A stretch of 64,000 nucleotides of DNA from Astropecten irregularis (taxonomy: Eukaryota > Echinodermata > Asteroidea > Paxillosida > Astropectinidae). Positions 61,501 through 64,000 of the stretch are shown here, piece by piece. The stretch lies in NCBI GenBank assembly GCA_963971285.1, contig OZ020247.1, positions 15,706,614-15,770,613 of the forward strand, written 5' to 3'. The translations under genes were made by a program, and so were the position numbers. The notes under the pieces were generated by a model that was not told where the DNA came from, did not search any database, and saw only the letters and a list, made by a program, of their open reading frames with translations. Each line of letters opens with the position of its first letter. Position 1 is the stretch's first letter.

Positions 61501-62370
61501 GTGTGTTTTACATTTACAGCGAAACGCTTCAGCTTTGTCGATCCAAGAGAGGTCACCCTTGTCGGTACACCCATGAAGAAACCTCGGGTTCTCCTGTCTC
61601 CCGAGGAGAAGGAAGCCCTCTTGGCTGCCTACAACAATGAACCCTACCCCTCCCAAAGTGCTATTGAGTTGATTGCCTCAGACCTTCGCCTCCCAGTCTC
61701 CACCGTTATCAACTGGTTCCACAACCACCGCTCCCGCCTCAAGCGCGGCCATACTCTGGTTGAGGACTCGTCCAACTTCATGATCCAGACGGCCGACGGT
61801 AACATCATCGGGCCGGACGGCATGGCCACCACGCAGGCCATGATGTACGGCGCAGAGCTGATGGGGCAAGTGGAGCCCGGCCATCCCGAAGAGGAGGAGA
61901 CATCCAGGTTACGGCTTGTTGCCTCGCCGGCTTCCTCACCGAAACCAAGTAACGGTGGAGTGGTGCTTGTCCAAACTGCCGACGGGCATTTGATAGAAAC
62001 AGGCAGCAACCTGGACGCTGCACAGGCACTGGCCAACAACAGTGACAATAAAACATCCCCGCCGGAACCAGAAGCTGCCGCCGCCTCCTCTCCAGGGCAG
62101 CAGGGGAGACGAGAAGACGTCAATAAGCCGAGTCCCAAACCGAGCAATCACGATACCGTGACAAACGGTCAAGCCTCGCCCCACAGGCACAAAGAGCACA
62201 AGGCCGGTAGTAGGCATGGGAAGAAAGCGAGCCGGCGGGAACGGGAACTGATGGCCGCCCAGCGGAGTATGATGAACCAGATCAGCATTGCGGGGAAGGA
62301 TGCCTACAGCATCTTGGAGAAGCTGGAGAGTGGGGTACGGGAGGGCTCTGGAGACGAGTGGGAATTCTAA
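10436..62370 (+). CDS. CUX: Cut homeobox transcription factor (CUX/Cut), complete, 15 coding exons
   Basis: CUX proteins are nuclear DNA-binding repressors and activators that recognise ATCRAT-type sites. Fifteen exons join in phase into 4077 nt (1358 residues and TAA), close to vertebrate full-length CUX1 (about 1500). Order: N-terminal MAAANVSSM and [10 protein letters not shown]; coiled coil, residues about 23-428; proline- and glutamine-rich linker; CUT1 about 531-604; CUT2 about 787-860; CUT3 about 996-1069; homeodomain about 1095-1153 with WFHNHRSR; tail ending SILEKLE...DEWEF, like the EWEF end of vertebrate CUX1. Each CUT domain carries the SQGSVSD or TQGSVSD helix. The start has context AAGATGGCC and lines up with the family N-terminus. 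Exons: 10436-10501, 41858-41968, 43210-43336, 54617-54754, 55171-55294, 55464-55540, 55935-56001, 56217-56370, 56575-56640, 56868-56996, 57218-57443, 58953-59501, 59671-60429, 60708-61340, 61520-62370. Vertebrate CUX1 also makes the Golgi protein CASP from the coiled-coil exons; its tail was not seen here. Confidence 0.96.
13121..13274 (+). repeat. MITE family B, copy 1
   Basis: Left end AGGGTCCGATTTCACTA, right end GCGTTAGTGAAATCGGC; the interior GATGGATTTGGGCTTTAGCG is shared with the copy at 28452-28602. The left arm is eroded. Confidence 0.75.
16434..16686 (+). repeat. MITE family D, copy 1
   Basis: Interior words GTTATGCTCAGCAAACAATG and GGTAATCCTATTTGATCAAG and right end CAGCTCTATGAAATTGGCCC match the copies at 43583-43926 and 63199-63459. 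The left end is degraded. Confidence 0.8.
17371..18060. repeat. 21-bp GC-rich minisatellite preceded by a 17-bp G run
   Basis: Unit close to GCCCCTGGTCATTGCCTTG plus two bases, about 20 imperfect copies between 17560 and 18030. Because 21 is a multiple of three, several frames on both strands stay open (a VPLVIAL heptad on plus, GNKAMTR on minus). No start, splice or homology evidence supports a protein. The G run is at 17381-17397. Confidence 0.85.
18061..20700. other. CUX intron 1, block with MITE-E copy
   Basis: Bases 18130-18700 and 20170-20690 are AT-rich, non-repetitive and non-coding. A MITE-E copy occupies 18912-19332. G runs lie at 19930-19941 and 19962-19974. Confidence 0.55.
18912..19332 (+). 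repeat. MITE family E, copy at 18.9 kb
   Basis: Starts near AAGGGTAATTTCATAC and ends TGCTACCAAAGTATGAT, with the shared interior GCAGATTCATGGGCAAAAAT and ACCATCACCATCTTTATAC. Ends are inverted relative to each other. Confidence 0.8.
21814..22580 (-). repeat. MITE family E, copy split by another element
   Basis: Reverse orientation relative to 26478-26939: the left part has TTCACAGATGAC and TTTAAAGGTACTAAATAC, the right part CCATGAATCTGCATTTCTTT and GACAAAAACCAA. The two halves are separated by the insertion at 22091-22502. Confidence 0.75.
22091..22502. repeat. CAGGCCTT palindromic element nested in MITE-E
   Basis: Inverted ends CAGGCCTTCATTTT and AAAATCAAGGCCTG flank 412 bp rich in CTCTCCTTAA words in both orientations. 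TAGTAC is duplicated on both sides (22085-22090, 22503-22508), as expected for a target-site duplication. Confidence 0.8.
25626..25819. repeat. MITE family F (palindromic)
   Basis: CTAAAAAAAAACTCTCAACC and TTGAGAGTTTTTTTTAG are inverted ends, continuing as ATTGAGAAAT on each arm. Single clear copy in the window. Confidence 0.7.
26478..26939 (+). repeat. MITE family E, best copy, with internal 91-bp tandem duplication
   Basis: Inverted ends AAAGGTAATATCATACTTTG and AAGTATGATACTACCTTT. The block starting GAAAAATGGCCACAGTATTT occurs twice, at 26611 and 26702, a 91-bp tandem duplication. Confidence 0.85.
27735..27870. repeat. ACATGTAC palindromic simple repeat cluster
   Basis: Dense overlapping ACATGTAC and GTACATAC words, self-complementary and non-coding. 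A larger cluster is at 35570-35925. Confidence 0.8.
28452..28602. repeat. MITE family B, copy 2
   Basis: GGGGCCGATTTCACTAACGC and the inverted AGCGTTAGTGAAATTGGCCC enclose a palindrome with GATCATCTCTAAAGCCC. It abuts a family C copy. Confidence 0.85.
28603..28748 (+). repeat. MITE family C, copy 2
   Basis: AGGGGCTCGATTTCACGAAG and GTTTGGTGAAATCAGCCCC are inverted ends; the interior has CGATCATAACTCGAGTTAC and GCATCATAAGTCCTACGATT. Confidence 0.85.
28850..29921. mobile_element. hAT-type non-autonomous DNA transposon
   Basis: Inverted ends TAGGGCTGTGCATTC and GAATGCACAGCCCTA enclose 1072 bp, flanked by a perfect 8-bp duplication GGCAAGGG (28842-28849 and 29922-29929). TAGGGCTG ends and 8-bp duplications are typical of hAT elements. 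The interior has ACCCGGGTACC-type words near both ends and no transposase frame, so it probably moves with another element's transposase. Confidence 0.88.
30305..30500 (+). repeat. SINE-A, tRNA-headed, copy 4
   Basis: The head at 30400-30472 has TGGGTAGTTCAGTTGGTAAG and CGCTGGTTTGAATCCCGC and is followed by CTGTTCACTTTTCAATGAAA. The sequence before it repeats the segment near 1800 and 5300 in reverse. Confidence 0.8.
34300..34481. repeat. MITE related to family C
   Basis: TGGTCGATTTCACCATGG at the left pairs with GTGATTTGTGAAATCGACCA at the right; the interior TAAGATCAATCTTAACTTC is self-complementary. It directly precedes a family C copy. Confidence 0.7.
34491..34632 (+). repeat. MITE family C, copy 3
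   Basis: Interior CAAAGCCCTACGATCGATCG and TACGATGAGTTTGGTGAAAT match the copies at 28603 and 50291. Confidence 0.8.
34848..35068. repeat. GATCCAAGATGGC repeat cluster
   Basis: CAAGATGG or ACATGGCGG cores occur five times, most within GATCC spacers (about 34854, 34974, 35008, 35043, 35058). CAAGATGGCGG resembles the YY1 site. Confidence 0.6.
35570..35925. repeat. Large ACATGTAC palindromic simple-repeat cluster
   Basis: Runs of GTACATGTACATGT and degenerate variants over about 350 bp, the densest of many in the window. Short Met/Tyr/His/Val-rich open frames here are composition artefacts. Confidence 0.85.
36697..36911. repeat. MITE family A, copy 2
   Basis: GGCCTTTCTCAAAGTTCGGC and GCTTTGAGAAAGGCC are inverted ends; GGAGCCTGAGCCGGAGCC lies inside the right arm. 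Interior shared with 117-362 and 54781-55020. Confidence 0.85.
38369..40390. mobile_element. 2.0 kb inverted-repeat element with eight direct TAATGTCAGTCAC copies
   Basis: GGGCAATTCCAC and its exact complement GTGGAATTGCCC form the ends; ACTT flanks both sides and is a possible 4-bp target duplication. Inside, TAATGTCAGTCACG or its ...CACA variant occurs at 38730, 38895, 38912, 38942, 39985, 40000, 40186 and 40365, all in the same orientation, in two groups near the ends. A degraded coding-like stretch at 39315-39476 reads RMPKTAAE, a stop, then [18 protein letters not shown], which may be a transposon protein remnant. I do not recognise the superfamily. Confidence 0.75.
39315..39476 (+). pseudogene. 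Possible degraded transposon-encoded basic segment
   Basis: One frame reads [32 protein letters not shown] and continues lysine- and glutamate-rich to a TGA at 39474. A pattern of AERQ followed by basic residues and repeated AY..RNAE words is seen in some animal transposon proteins (memory only). Broken by an internal stop. Confidence 0.3.
40391..41857. other. CUX intron 1, last block
   Basis: An eroded tandem repeat (TAGAATGTTGGNAAATGTAC-type, about 40 bp) spans 41040-41265. The 3' end is a CT-rich tract (41827-41850) leading into the exon 2 acceptor. Nothing else seen. Confidence 0.55.
41858..41968 (+). CDS. CUX: CUX coding exon 2
   Basis: A long CT tract and CAACAG acceptor precede it; donor is GTGAGT. 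It encodes [18 protein letters not shown] and [15 protein letters not shown] (residues 23-59), nearly identical to vertebrate CUX1/CASP. Phase 0 at both ends. It lies 31.4 kb from exon 1. Confidence 0.95.
41969..43209. other. CUX intron 2
   Basis: About 1.24 kb without recognisable genes or repeats apart from one ATGTACATGTAC word at 42918-42930. Confidence 0.5.
43210..43336 (+). CDS. CUX: CUX coding exon 3
   Basis: Acceptor GTGTAG and donor GTTAGT bound 127 nt encoding [20 protein letters not shown] and then YKKLIDLP (residues 60-102), a conserved coiled-coil block. It exits in phase 1. Confidence 0.95.
43583..43926 (+). repeat. MITE family D, copy 2 (contains an 89-bp insertion)
   Basis: GGGGCCAATTGCAGAGCTGC and AGCAGCTCTATGAAATTGGC are inverted ends. 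The interior matches 16434-16686 and 63199-63459. A foreign 89-bp segment (43657-43745) lies inside. Confidence 0.85.
43657..43745 (+). mobile_element. 89-bp insertion with hammerhead-ribozyme-like core and 12-bp target duplication
   Basis: AAATAAAATCAG is repeated exactly on both sides (43645-43656, 43746-43757). Inside, CTGATGA (43663-43669), a GTAG/CTAC stem and GAAA (43685-43688) match the hammerhead core order, with TGCAT and ATGCA arms that could form stem I. It ends AGTCAATAAAGTGCTATTTG, a retroposon-like tail. Penelope-like elements are known to carry hammerheads. Confidence 0.6.
44118..44255 (+). repeat. DIRS left inverted terminal repeat
   Basis: 138 bp beginning TTACCTGTAGAGCCACTACT, identical to the complement of 50043-50180. 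Contains CAGCGCCCCCTATTGA, resembling a CTCF site. Confidence 0.93.
44398..45059 (+). pseudogene. DIRS gag-like region with internal tandem duplication
   Basis: GC-rich, Pro/Gly/Arg/Lys-rich. Two roughly 290-bp units repeat, each ending in SGKVPxKLTS.ARAxPKK. The final frame ends in a TAG at 45057-45059. Frame changes between units suggest it is broken. Position between left repeat and polymerase, and basic composition, support a gag-like role. Confidence 0.6.
45060..46480 (+). other. DIRS internal region without assigned domain
   Basis: Between gag-like and polymerase regions; several short open frames, an A run at 45402-45417, no recognisable motif. Some DIRS elements carry a methyltransferase, but none was recognised. 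Confidence 0.4.
46480..48420 (+). pseudogene. DIRS reverse transcriptase/RNase H (decayed)
   Basis: Fragments in shifting frames: RFYSRYF (about 46650), [11 protein letters not shown] (about 47205), [12 protein letters not shown] near 47350 at the place of the YxDD catalytic box (aspartates altered), [17 protein letters not shown] at about 47581, and [12 protein letters not shown] then [14 protein letters not shown] near 48180-48310, the C-terminal motif of DIRS RNase H regions. Multiple stops. Confidence 0.75.
48530..49545 (+). pseudogene. DIRS tyrosine recombinase (decayed)
   Basis: Recognisable blocks: [15 protein letters not shown] (about 48580), [13 protein letters not shown] (about 48806), [38 protein letters not shown] (about 49050) and a terminal block [20 protein letters not shown] to [13 protein letters not shown] ending at a TAG near 49545. 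The order fits DIRS recombinases. Stops and frameshifts interrupt it. Confidence 0.78.
49888..49984. repeat. DIRS internal complementary region
   Basis: 49888-49931 is the complement of the left edge and 49932-49984 the complement of the right edge, placed end to end. In DIRS elements this templates the junction of a circle. All bases compared matched. Confidence 0.88.
50043..50180 (-). repeat. DIRS right inverted terminal repeat
   Basis: Exact complement of 44118-44255 over all 138 bp. Confidence 0.93.
50223..50275 (+). repeat. Stem-loop repeat family H, copy at DIRS right border
   Basis: TTTGAGAAAGATCCTGCTAA then GATCAAAACATCAGGCCC, starting exactly where the DIRS element ends. Confidence 0.65.
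50291..50433 (+). repeat. MITE family C, copy 4
   Basis: AGGGGTTGATTTCACAAAGC and GTGAAATCGACCCCTT inverted ends; interior GATCGTAACTCGAGTTACG. Confidence 0.85.
51451..51892 (+). repeat. MITE family E with nested short repeat
   Basis: Ends AAAGATAATATCATAC and AAGTATGATACTACCTTT. A segment with AATAATAATAAGAACATTTT and GGTGCTCAAGGCGCTTA (51635-51710) is absent from other copies and is probably a later insertion. Confidence 0.75.
53985..54080 (-). repeat. Stem-loop repeat family H, copy 3
   Basis: On minus: TTTGAGAAAGATCCTGCTAG, then GATCGAAACATCAGGCC. The adjacent TGCTCATCAAGCAAGATAAT resembles the sequence beside the 8100 copy. Confidence 0.7.
54517..54580 (+). repeat. Stem-loop repeat family H, copy 4
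   Basis: TTTGAGCAAGATCCTGAACA then GGATCAAAACTTCAGGCC, 40 bp upstream of the exon 4 acceptor. Confidence 0.65.
54617..54754 (+). CDS. CUX: CUX coding exon 4
   Basis: Acceptor AACCAG and donor GTACGA bound 138 nt encoding [20 protein letters not shown] and [19 protein letters not shown] (residues 102-148). It is phase 1 on both sides. An 11.3 kb intron with the DIRS element precedes it. Confidence 0.95.
54755..55170. other. CUX intron 4, mostly MITE-A
   Basis: MITE-A fills 54781-55020; the rest is unremarkable. Confidence 0.75.
54781..55020. repeat. MITE family A, copy 3
   Basis: GGCCTTTCTCACAGCTCAGC and CAGAGCTTTGAGAAAGGCC are inverted ends over 240 bp; starts 26 bp after the exon 4 donor. 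Confidence 0.88.
55171..55294 (+). CDS. CUX: CUX coding exon 5
   Basis: Acceptor TTCCAG and donor GTATGT bound 124 nt encoding [20 protein letters not shown] and a lysine/glutamate-rich helix (residues 148-189). It exits in phase 2. Confidence 0.94.
55464..55540 (+). CDS. CUX: CUX coding exon 6
   Basis: Acceptor CCACAG and donor GTGAGT bound 77 nt encoding [20 protein letters not shown] and QTLQN (residues 189-215). Phase 2 in, phase 1 out. Confidence 0.93.
55541..55934. other. CUX intron 6, mostly a LINE 3' end
   Basis: A non-LTR retrotransposon tail occupies about 55565-55862. Confidence 0.7.
55565..55862 (+). pseudogene. Non-LTR retrotransposon 3' end
   Basis: Reads [20 protein letters not shown], then with a frameshift [20 protein letters not shown] and [11 protein letters not shown] before a stop, typical of the C-terminus of LINE polymerases. 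It ends in a GAAGAAGAAG tail. Truncated at the 5' side. Confidence 0.75.
55935..56001 (+). CDS. CUX: CUX coding exon 7
   Basis: Acceptor CTACACAG and donor GTGAGT bound 67 nt encoding [20 protein letters not shown] (residues 215-237). Phase 1 in, phase 2 out. A LINE 3' end sits in the intron before it. Confidence 0.92.
56217..56370 (+). CDS. CUX: CUX coding exon 8
   Basis: Acceptor TTTGCAG and donor GTAAGT bound 154 nt encoding [20 protein letters not shown] and [10 protein letters not shown] (residues 237-288), colinear with the DEIEMIMTDLERANQR block of CUX1. It exits in phase 0. Confidence 0.95.
56371..56574 (-). repeat. CUX intron 8 with MITE-E fragment
   Basis: ACTATCATACTTTGGGAGG and CAGATTTACGTATAAAC match one end of family E in reverse. 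The fragment fills most of this short intron. Confidence 0.65.
56575..56640 (+). CDS. CUX: CUX coding exon 9
   Basis: Acceptor ATGGTAG and donor GTAAGA bound 66 nt encoding [20 protein letters not shown] plus KE (residues 289-310). It is phase 0 on both sides, so skipping it would keep the frame. Confidence 0.94.
56868..56996 (+). CDS. CUX: CUX coding exon 10
   Basis: Acceptor ATTTCAG and donor GTCAGT bound 129 nt encoding [20 protein letters not shown] and [14 protein letters not shown] (residues 311-353). Phase 0 at both ends. Confidence 0.94.
57218..57443 (+). CDS. CUX: CUX coding exon 11 (last shared CUX/CASP-type exon)
   Basis: Acceptor CCTTTCAG and donor GTAAGT bound 226 nt encoding [20 protein letters not shown] and [20 protein letters not shown] (residues 354-429). 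In vertebrates the LLLEKNRSLQSEN segment is where CUX1 and CASP transcripts diverge. It exits in phase 1. Confidence 0.94.
57511..57725 (-). repeat. MITE family E fragment
   Basis: TTCACAGATTTACGTATAAT and GGTAGAAATATACCG match the reverse of the family; the left end is altered. Confidence 0.65.
58355..58590. repeat. Palindromic element with two GCCACACGAGGGC copies
   Basis: The words GCCACACGAGGGCGGTGTTT and GCCACACGAGGGCAGTGTTT occur about 180 bp apart in the same orientation, flanking inverted GGAACCAGAGTCG and CGGCTCTGGTTGGAACC arms. Confidence 0.65.
58953..59501 (+). CDS. CUX: CUX coding exon 12, CUT domain 1
   Basis: Acceptor CAACTGCAG and donor GTGAGT bound 549 nt (residues 429-612). 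It starts with [20 protein letters not shown], runs through a His/Gln-rich stretch, then CUT1 (about residues 531-604) with [28 protein letters not shown] and [11 protein letters not shown]. Phase 1 in and out. Confidence 0.96.
59671..60429 (+). CDS. CUX: CUX coding exon 13, CUT domain 2
   Basis: Acceptor CTTATTTAG and donor GTTGGT bound 759 nt (residues 612-865). A serine-rich linker contains [19 protein letters not shown], like the repeated DDAIRSILQQARREME helices of CUX1. CUT2 (about 787-860) has [20 protein letters not shown] and [13 protein letters not shown]. Phase 1 in and out. Confidence 0.95.
60708..61340 (+). CDS. CUX: CUX coding exon 14, CUT domain 3
   Basis: Acceptor TATTTTAG and donor GTAAGT bound 633 nt (residues 865-1076). 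A Pro/Ser/Thr-rich linker with a short Gln run precedes CUT3 (about 996-1069), which has [20 protein letters not shown] and [13 protein letters not shown]. Phase 1 in and out. Confidence 0.95.
61520..62370 (+). CDS. CUX: CUX coding exon 15, homeodomain and C-terminal tail
   Basis: Acceptor TTTACAG; 851 nt to the TAA. The homeodomain is at about 61576-61755, beginning [19 protein letters not shown] and ending [14 protein letters not shown]; His at homeodomain position 50 is the Cut-class residue. An acidic/Ser-rich region and a basic KKASRRERE stretch precede a conserved tail, [10 protein letters not shown] to DEWEF. Confidence 0.96.
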
Positions 62371-63198
62371 ACCCAGCCTCCTCCAAAAAAGAAAACAAAT
62401 TACCCCAAAACGATTCTTTTGAGCAGGTTCACAAACCTACATATAAATGCAACCTGGTGCTGAGCATCTTTATGTGTACCTAGCGAAAAAAAGACTTTCA
62501 CAATGAGAAAGAAGGAATCAGCAATTGTACCAACAAAGTGAAGCAATATCAGTAAAACCAGTCGTCATTTCAAGACTTTTTCTGACCGTGGTGGGCGTGT
62601 TATTAAAAATCATCAATTTACGCCGCTTTGATATTTTCGTATTCATTCTTTGGTCTCAGCCCGTACAGTGCTAGTGCTGTGTTCCCCACGCGGAGCCTGA
62701 TGTGTCTTGACGAAGAGGAGAGGGGTAAAACTATTTTTTTATACTGCAAGATATAAACTGCCCTTGAGAAAGAGCTCTACTTGATGAGGCAGAGCTACGC
62801 AACGAAACAAGACGTGGAAACCCAGCCCACTTTGATTGCCCTCTCATCTGAGACGTGAAACAGGGACAAGAGGGGTTTTGAAAGTTGAGGAAAGTGCAAC
62901 TCTTGCTCCTATAAAACACGTTAGCTGCCTCTGACAGCCAGCCTGTCACCGACATCAAGAAACCTTCCCCTGTCCAACAGAAGGTGTGCTCATGATGTTC
63001 AAATGCTCTGTTGACGAAGGAAGTACCGTATTGATGAATGTTCTTCTCAGTCAGAACCTACCAGTGGATTTTGTTTTAAAGGAGTTCGGCTTTAGACGTG
63101 CTGCTGGTCAAAATGTTGGCCTGGATGGTTGACCAGTAAGGTTGATTCCTTTCACTGAAAATCACCGTTTCTTGAATGAAGTGGTTCACCGGATAATC
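62371..63198 (+). other. CUX: Likely CUX 3' untranslated region
   Basis: Follows the CUX stop without repeats and without coding potential. No canonical AATAAA was located, so the end is unknown. Confidence 0.45.
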
Positions 63199-63459
63199 TG
63201 GGGTCAATTTCTTTATAGAGCTGCTGTTAAAAGCACCAAAATTTGCTTAAACACTAAAACCCTTGGTAAATTTAATTAATCATTATGGCAGTCAAAACTC
63301 CCTGTGAATGTTCTGCTCAGCATTTATTGGCCGAATACAAGCCAAAAGCAGTAAACATCCATGAAAATTTGGTTGGTAATCCTGTTTGATCAAGGAAGAC
63401 TTTTCATGTTTAATAAGCAATTGTTGTGCTCAGTTAAGCAGCTCTATGAAATTGGCCCA
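63199..63459 (+). repeat. MITE family D, copy 3
   Basis: GGGGTCAATTTCTTTATAGA and AAGCAGCTCTATGAAATTGG ends; interior CGAATACAAGCCAAAAGCAG matches the other copies. Confidence 0.82.
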
Positions 63460-64000
63460 TGTACTCCATCCGTACTGTACTGTAAGTACCTTGGAGTTGA
63501 GCCCGAAAGCTCAGTGTCAACCAATGGGTGCACAGACAGCCATGCCTTGCCATGCCTCCCATACATTCATTCCCTTGTATTCAGAGGAGGAAGTGAAGGT
63601 TTACTTACGGAATATAACTCCCCTGCCGTATGGCAGCATCCAATTCATATGAGTTATCAAGAGAAATAGCGCTACGCACTTGTGCTAAAAATAGCAGGCT
63701 AAATGCTGTGACGTCACACCGGATCTCAGACGAATATTGCAACCATGCAAACGTGTGGTGGGTGTGCTTGTGTGCATGCATGGTGTACACTACATGTGTG
63801 AGTCAATGTTTGTCTGACATCCGGGGATTTTGTACATGCGCGCGCTGGCCAAATCACTCGTGTGACATCATTAGTGCGGAGCGCTATTGACCGATCCATT
63901 ACCCTCCGCCCCATTTCTGACCAATCACAGCTGTGGCTTTTGTCCGACACGCGTTTGCTAAAGTCTGACAAGTGTATGTGCACATATGAAGTGCGCTACT
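63460..64000. other. Region downstream of CUX
   Basis: No exon, RNA gene or clear repeat recognised. CASP-type C-terminal exons, if present, would lie further right. Confidence 0.5.

Overview
The window is animal nuclear DNA: intron-rich, with GT-AG splice sites, very dense in short palindromic transposons, ACATGTAC-type repeats and long G or C runs. The two protein-coding genes and the repeat style (short elements starting GGGGCCAATTTCA, a DIRS retrotransposon, tRNA-derived SINEs) suggest an invertebrate deuterostome, most likely an echinoderm or close relative. That placement is inference.

Left part (1-7578, minus strand): the 5' half of NUP88, a nuclear-pore protein. Seven coding exons join in frame and give the first 390 residues; the 3' half lies beyond the left edge. 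Introns carry tRNA-derived SINEs and MITEs.

Centre and right (10436-62370, plus strand): one complete cut-homeobox gene (CUX/Cut family). Fifteen coding exons join with matching phases into 4077 nt (1358 residues plus stop): N-terminal coiled coil (exons 1-11), CUT1 (exon 12), CUT2 (exon 13), CUT3 (exon 14), homeodomain and conserved C-terminal tail (exon 15). The start codons of NUP88 and CUX face away from each other across 2.86 kb containing a CATCAA minisatellite. CUX intron 1 is 31.4 kb and intron 3 is 11.3 kb; no other convincing cellular gene was seen inside them.

The introns hold most of the unusual material: a 2.0 kb inverted-repeat element with eight direct copies of a 14-bp word (38369-40390); a 6.1 kb DIRS-type tyrosine-recombinase retrotransposon with identical 138-bp inverted repeats and an internal complementary region (44102-50223), whose genes are decayed; an 89-bp insertion with a hammerhead-ribozyme-like core nested in a MITE nested in a LINE fragment (43343-44040); a 1.07 kb hAT-type element with perfect 8-bp target duplication (28850-29921); a 21-bp minisatellite open in several frames (17560-18030); and several MITE families in multiple copies. 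Some intron-1 stretches lack repeats and carry clustered homeodomain or Cut-type sites, so they are candidate enhancers.
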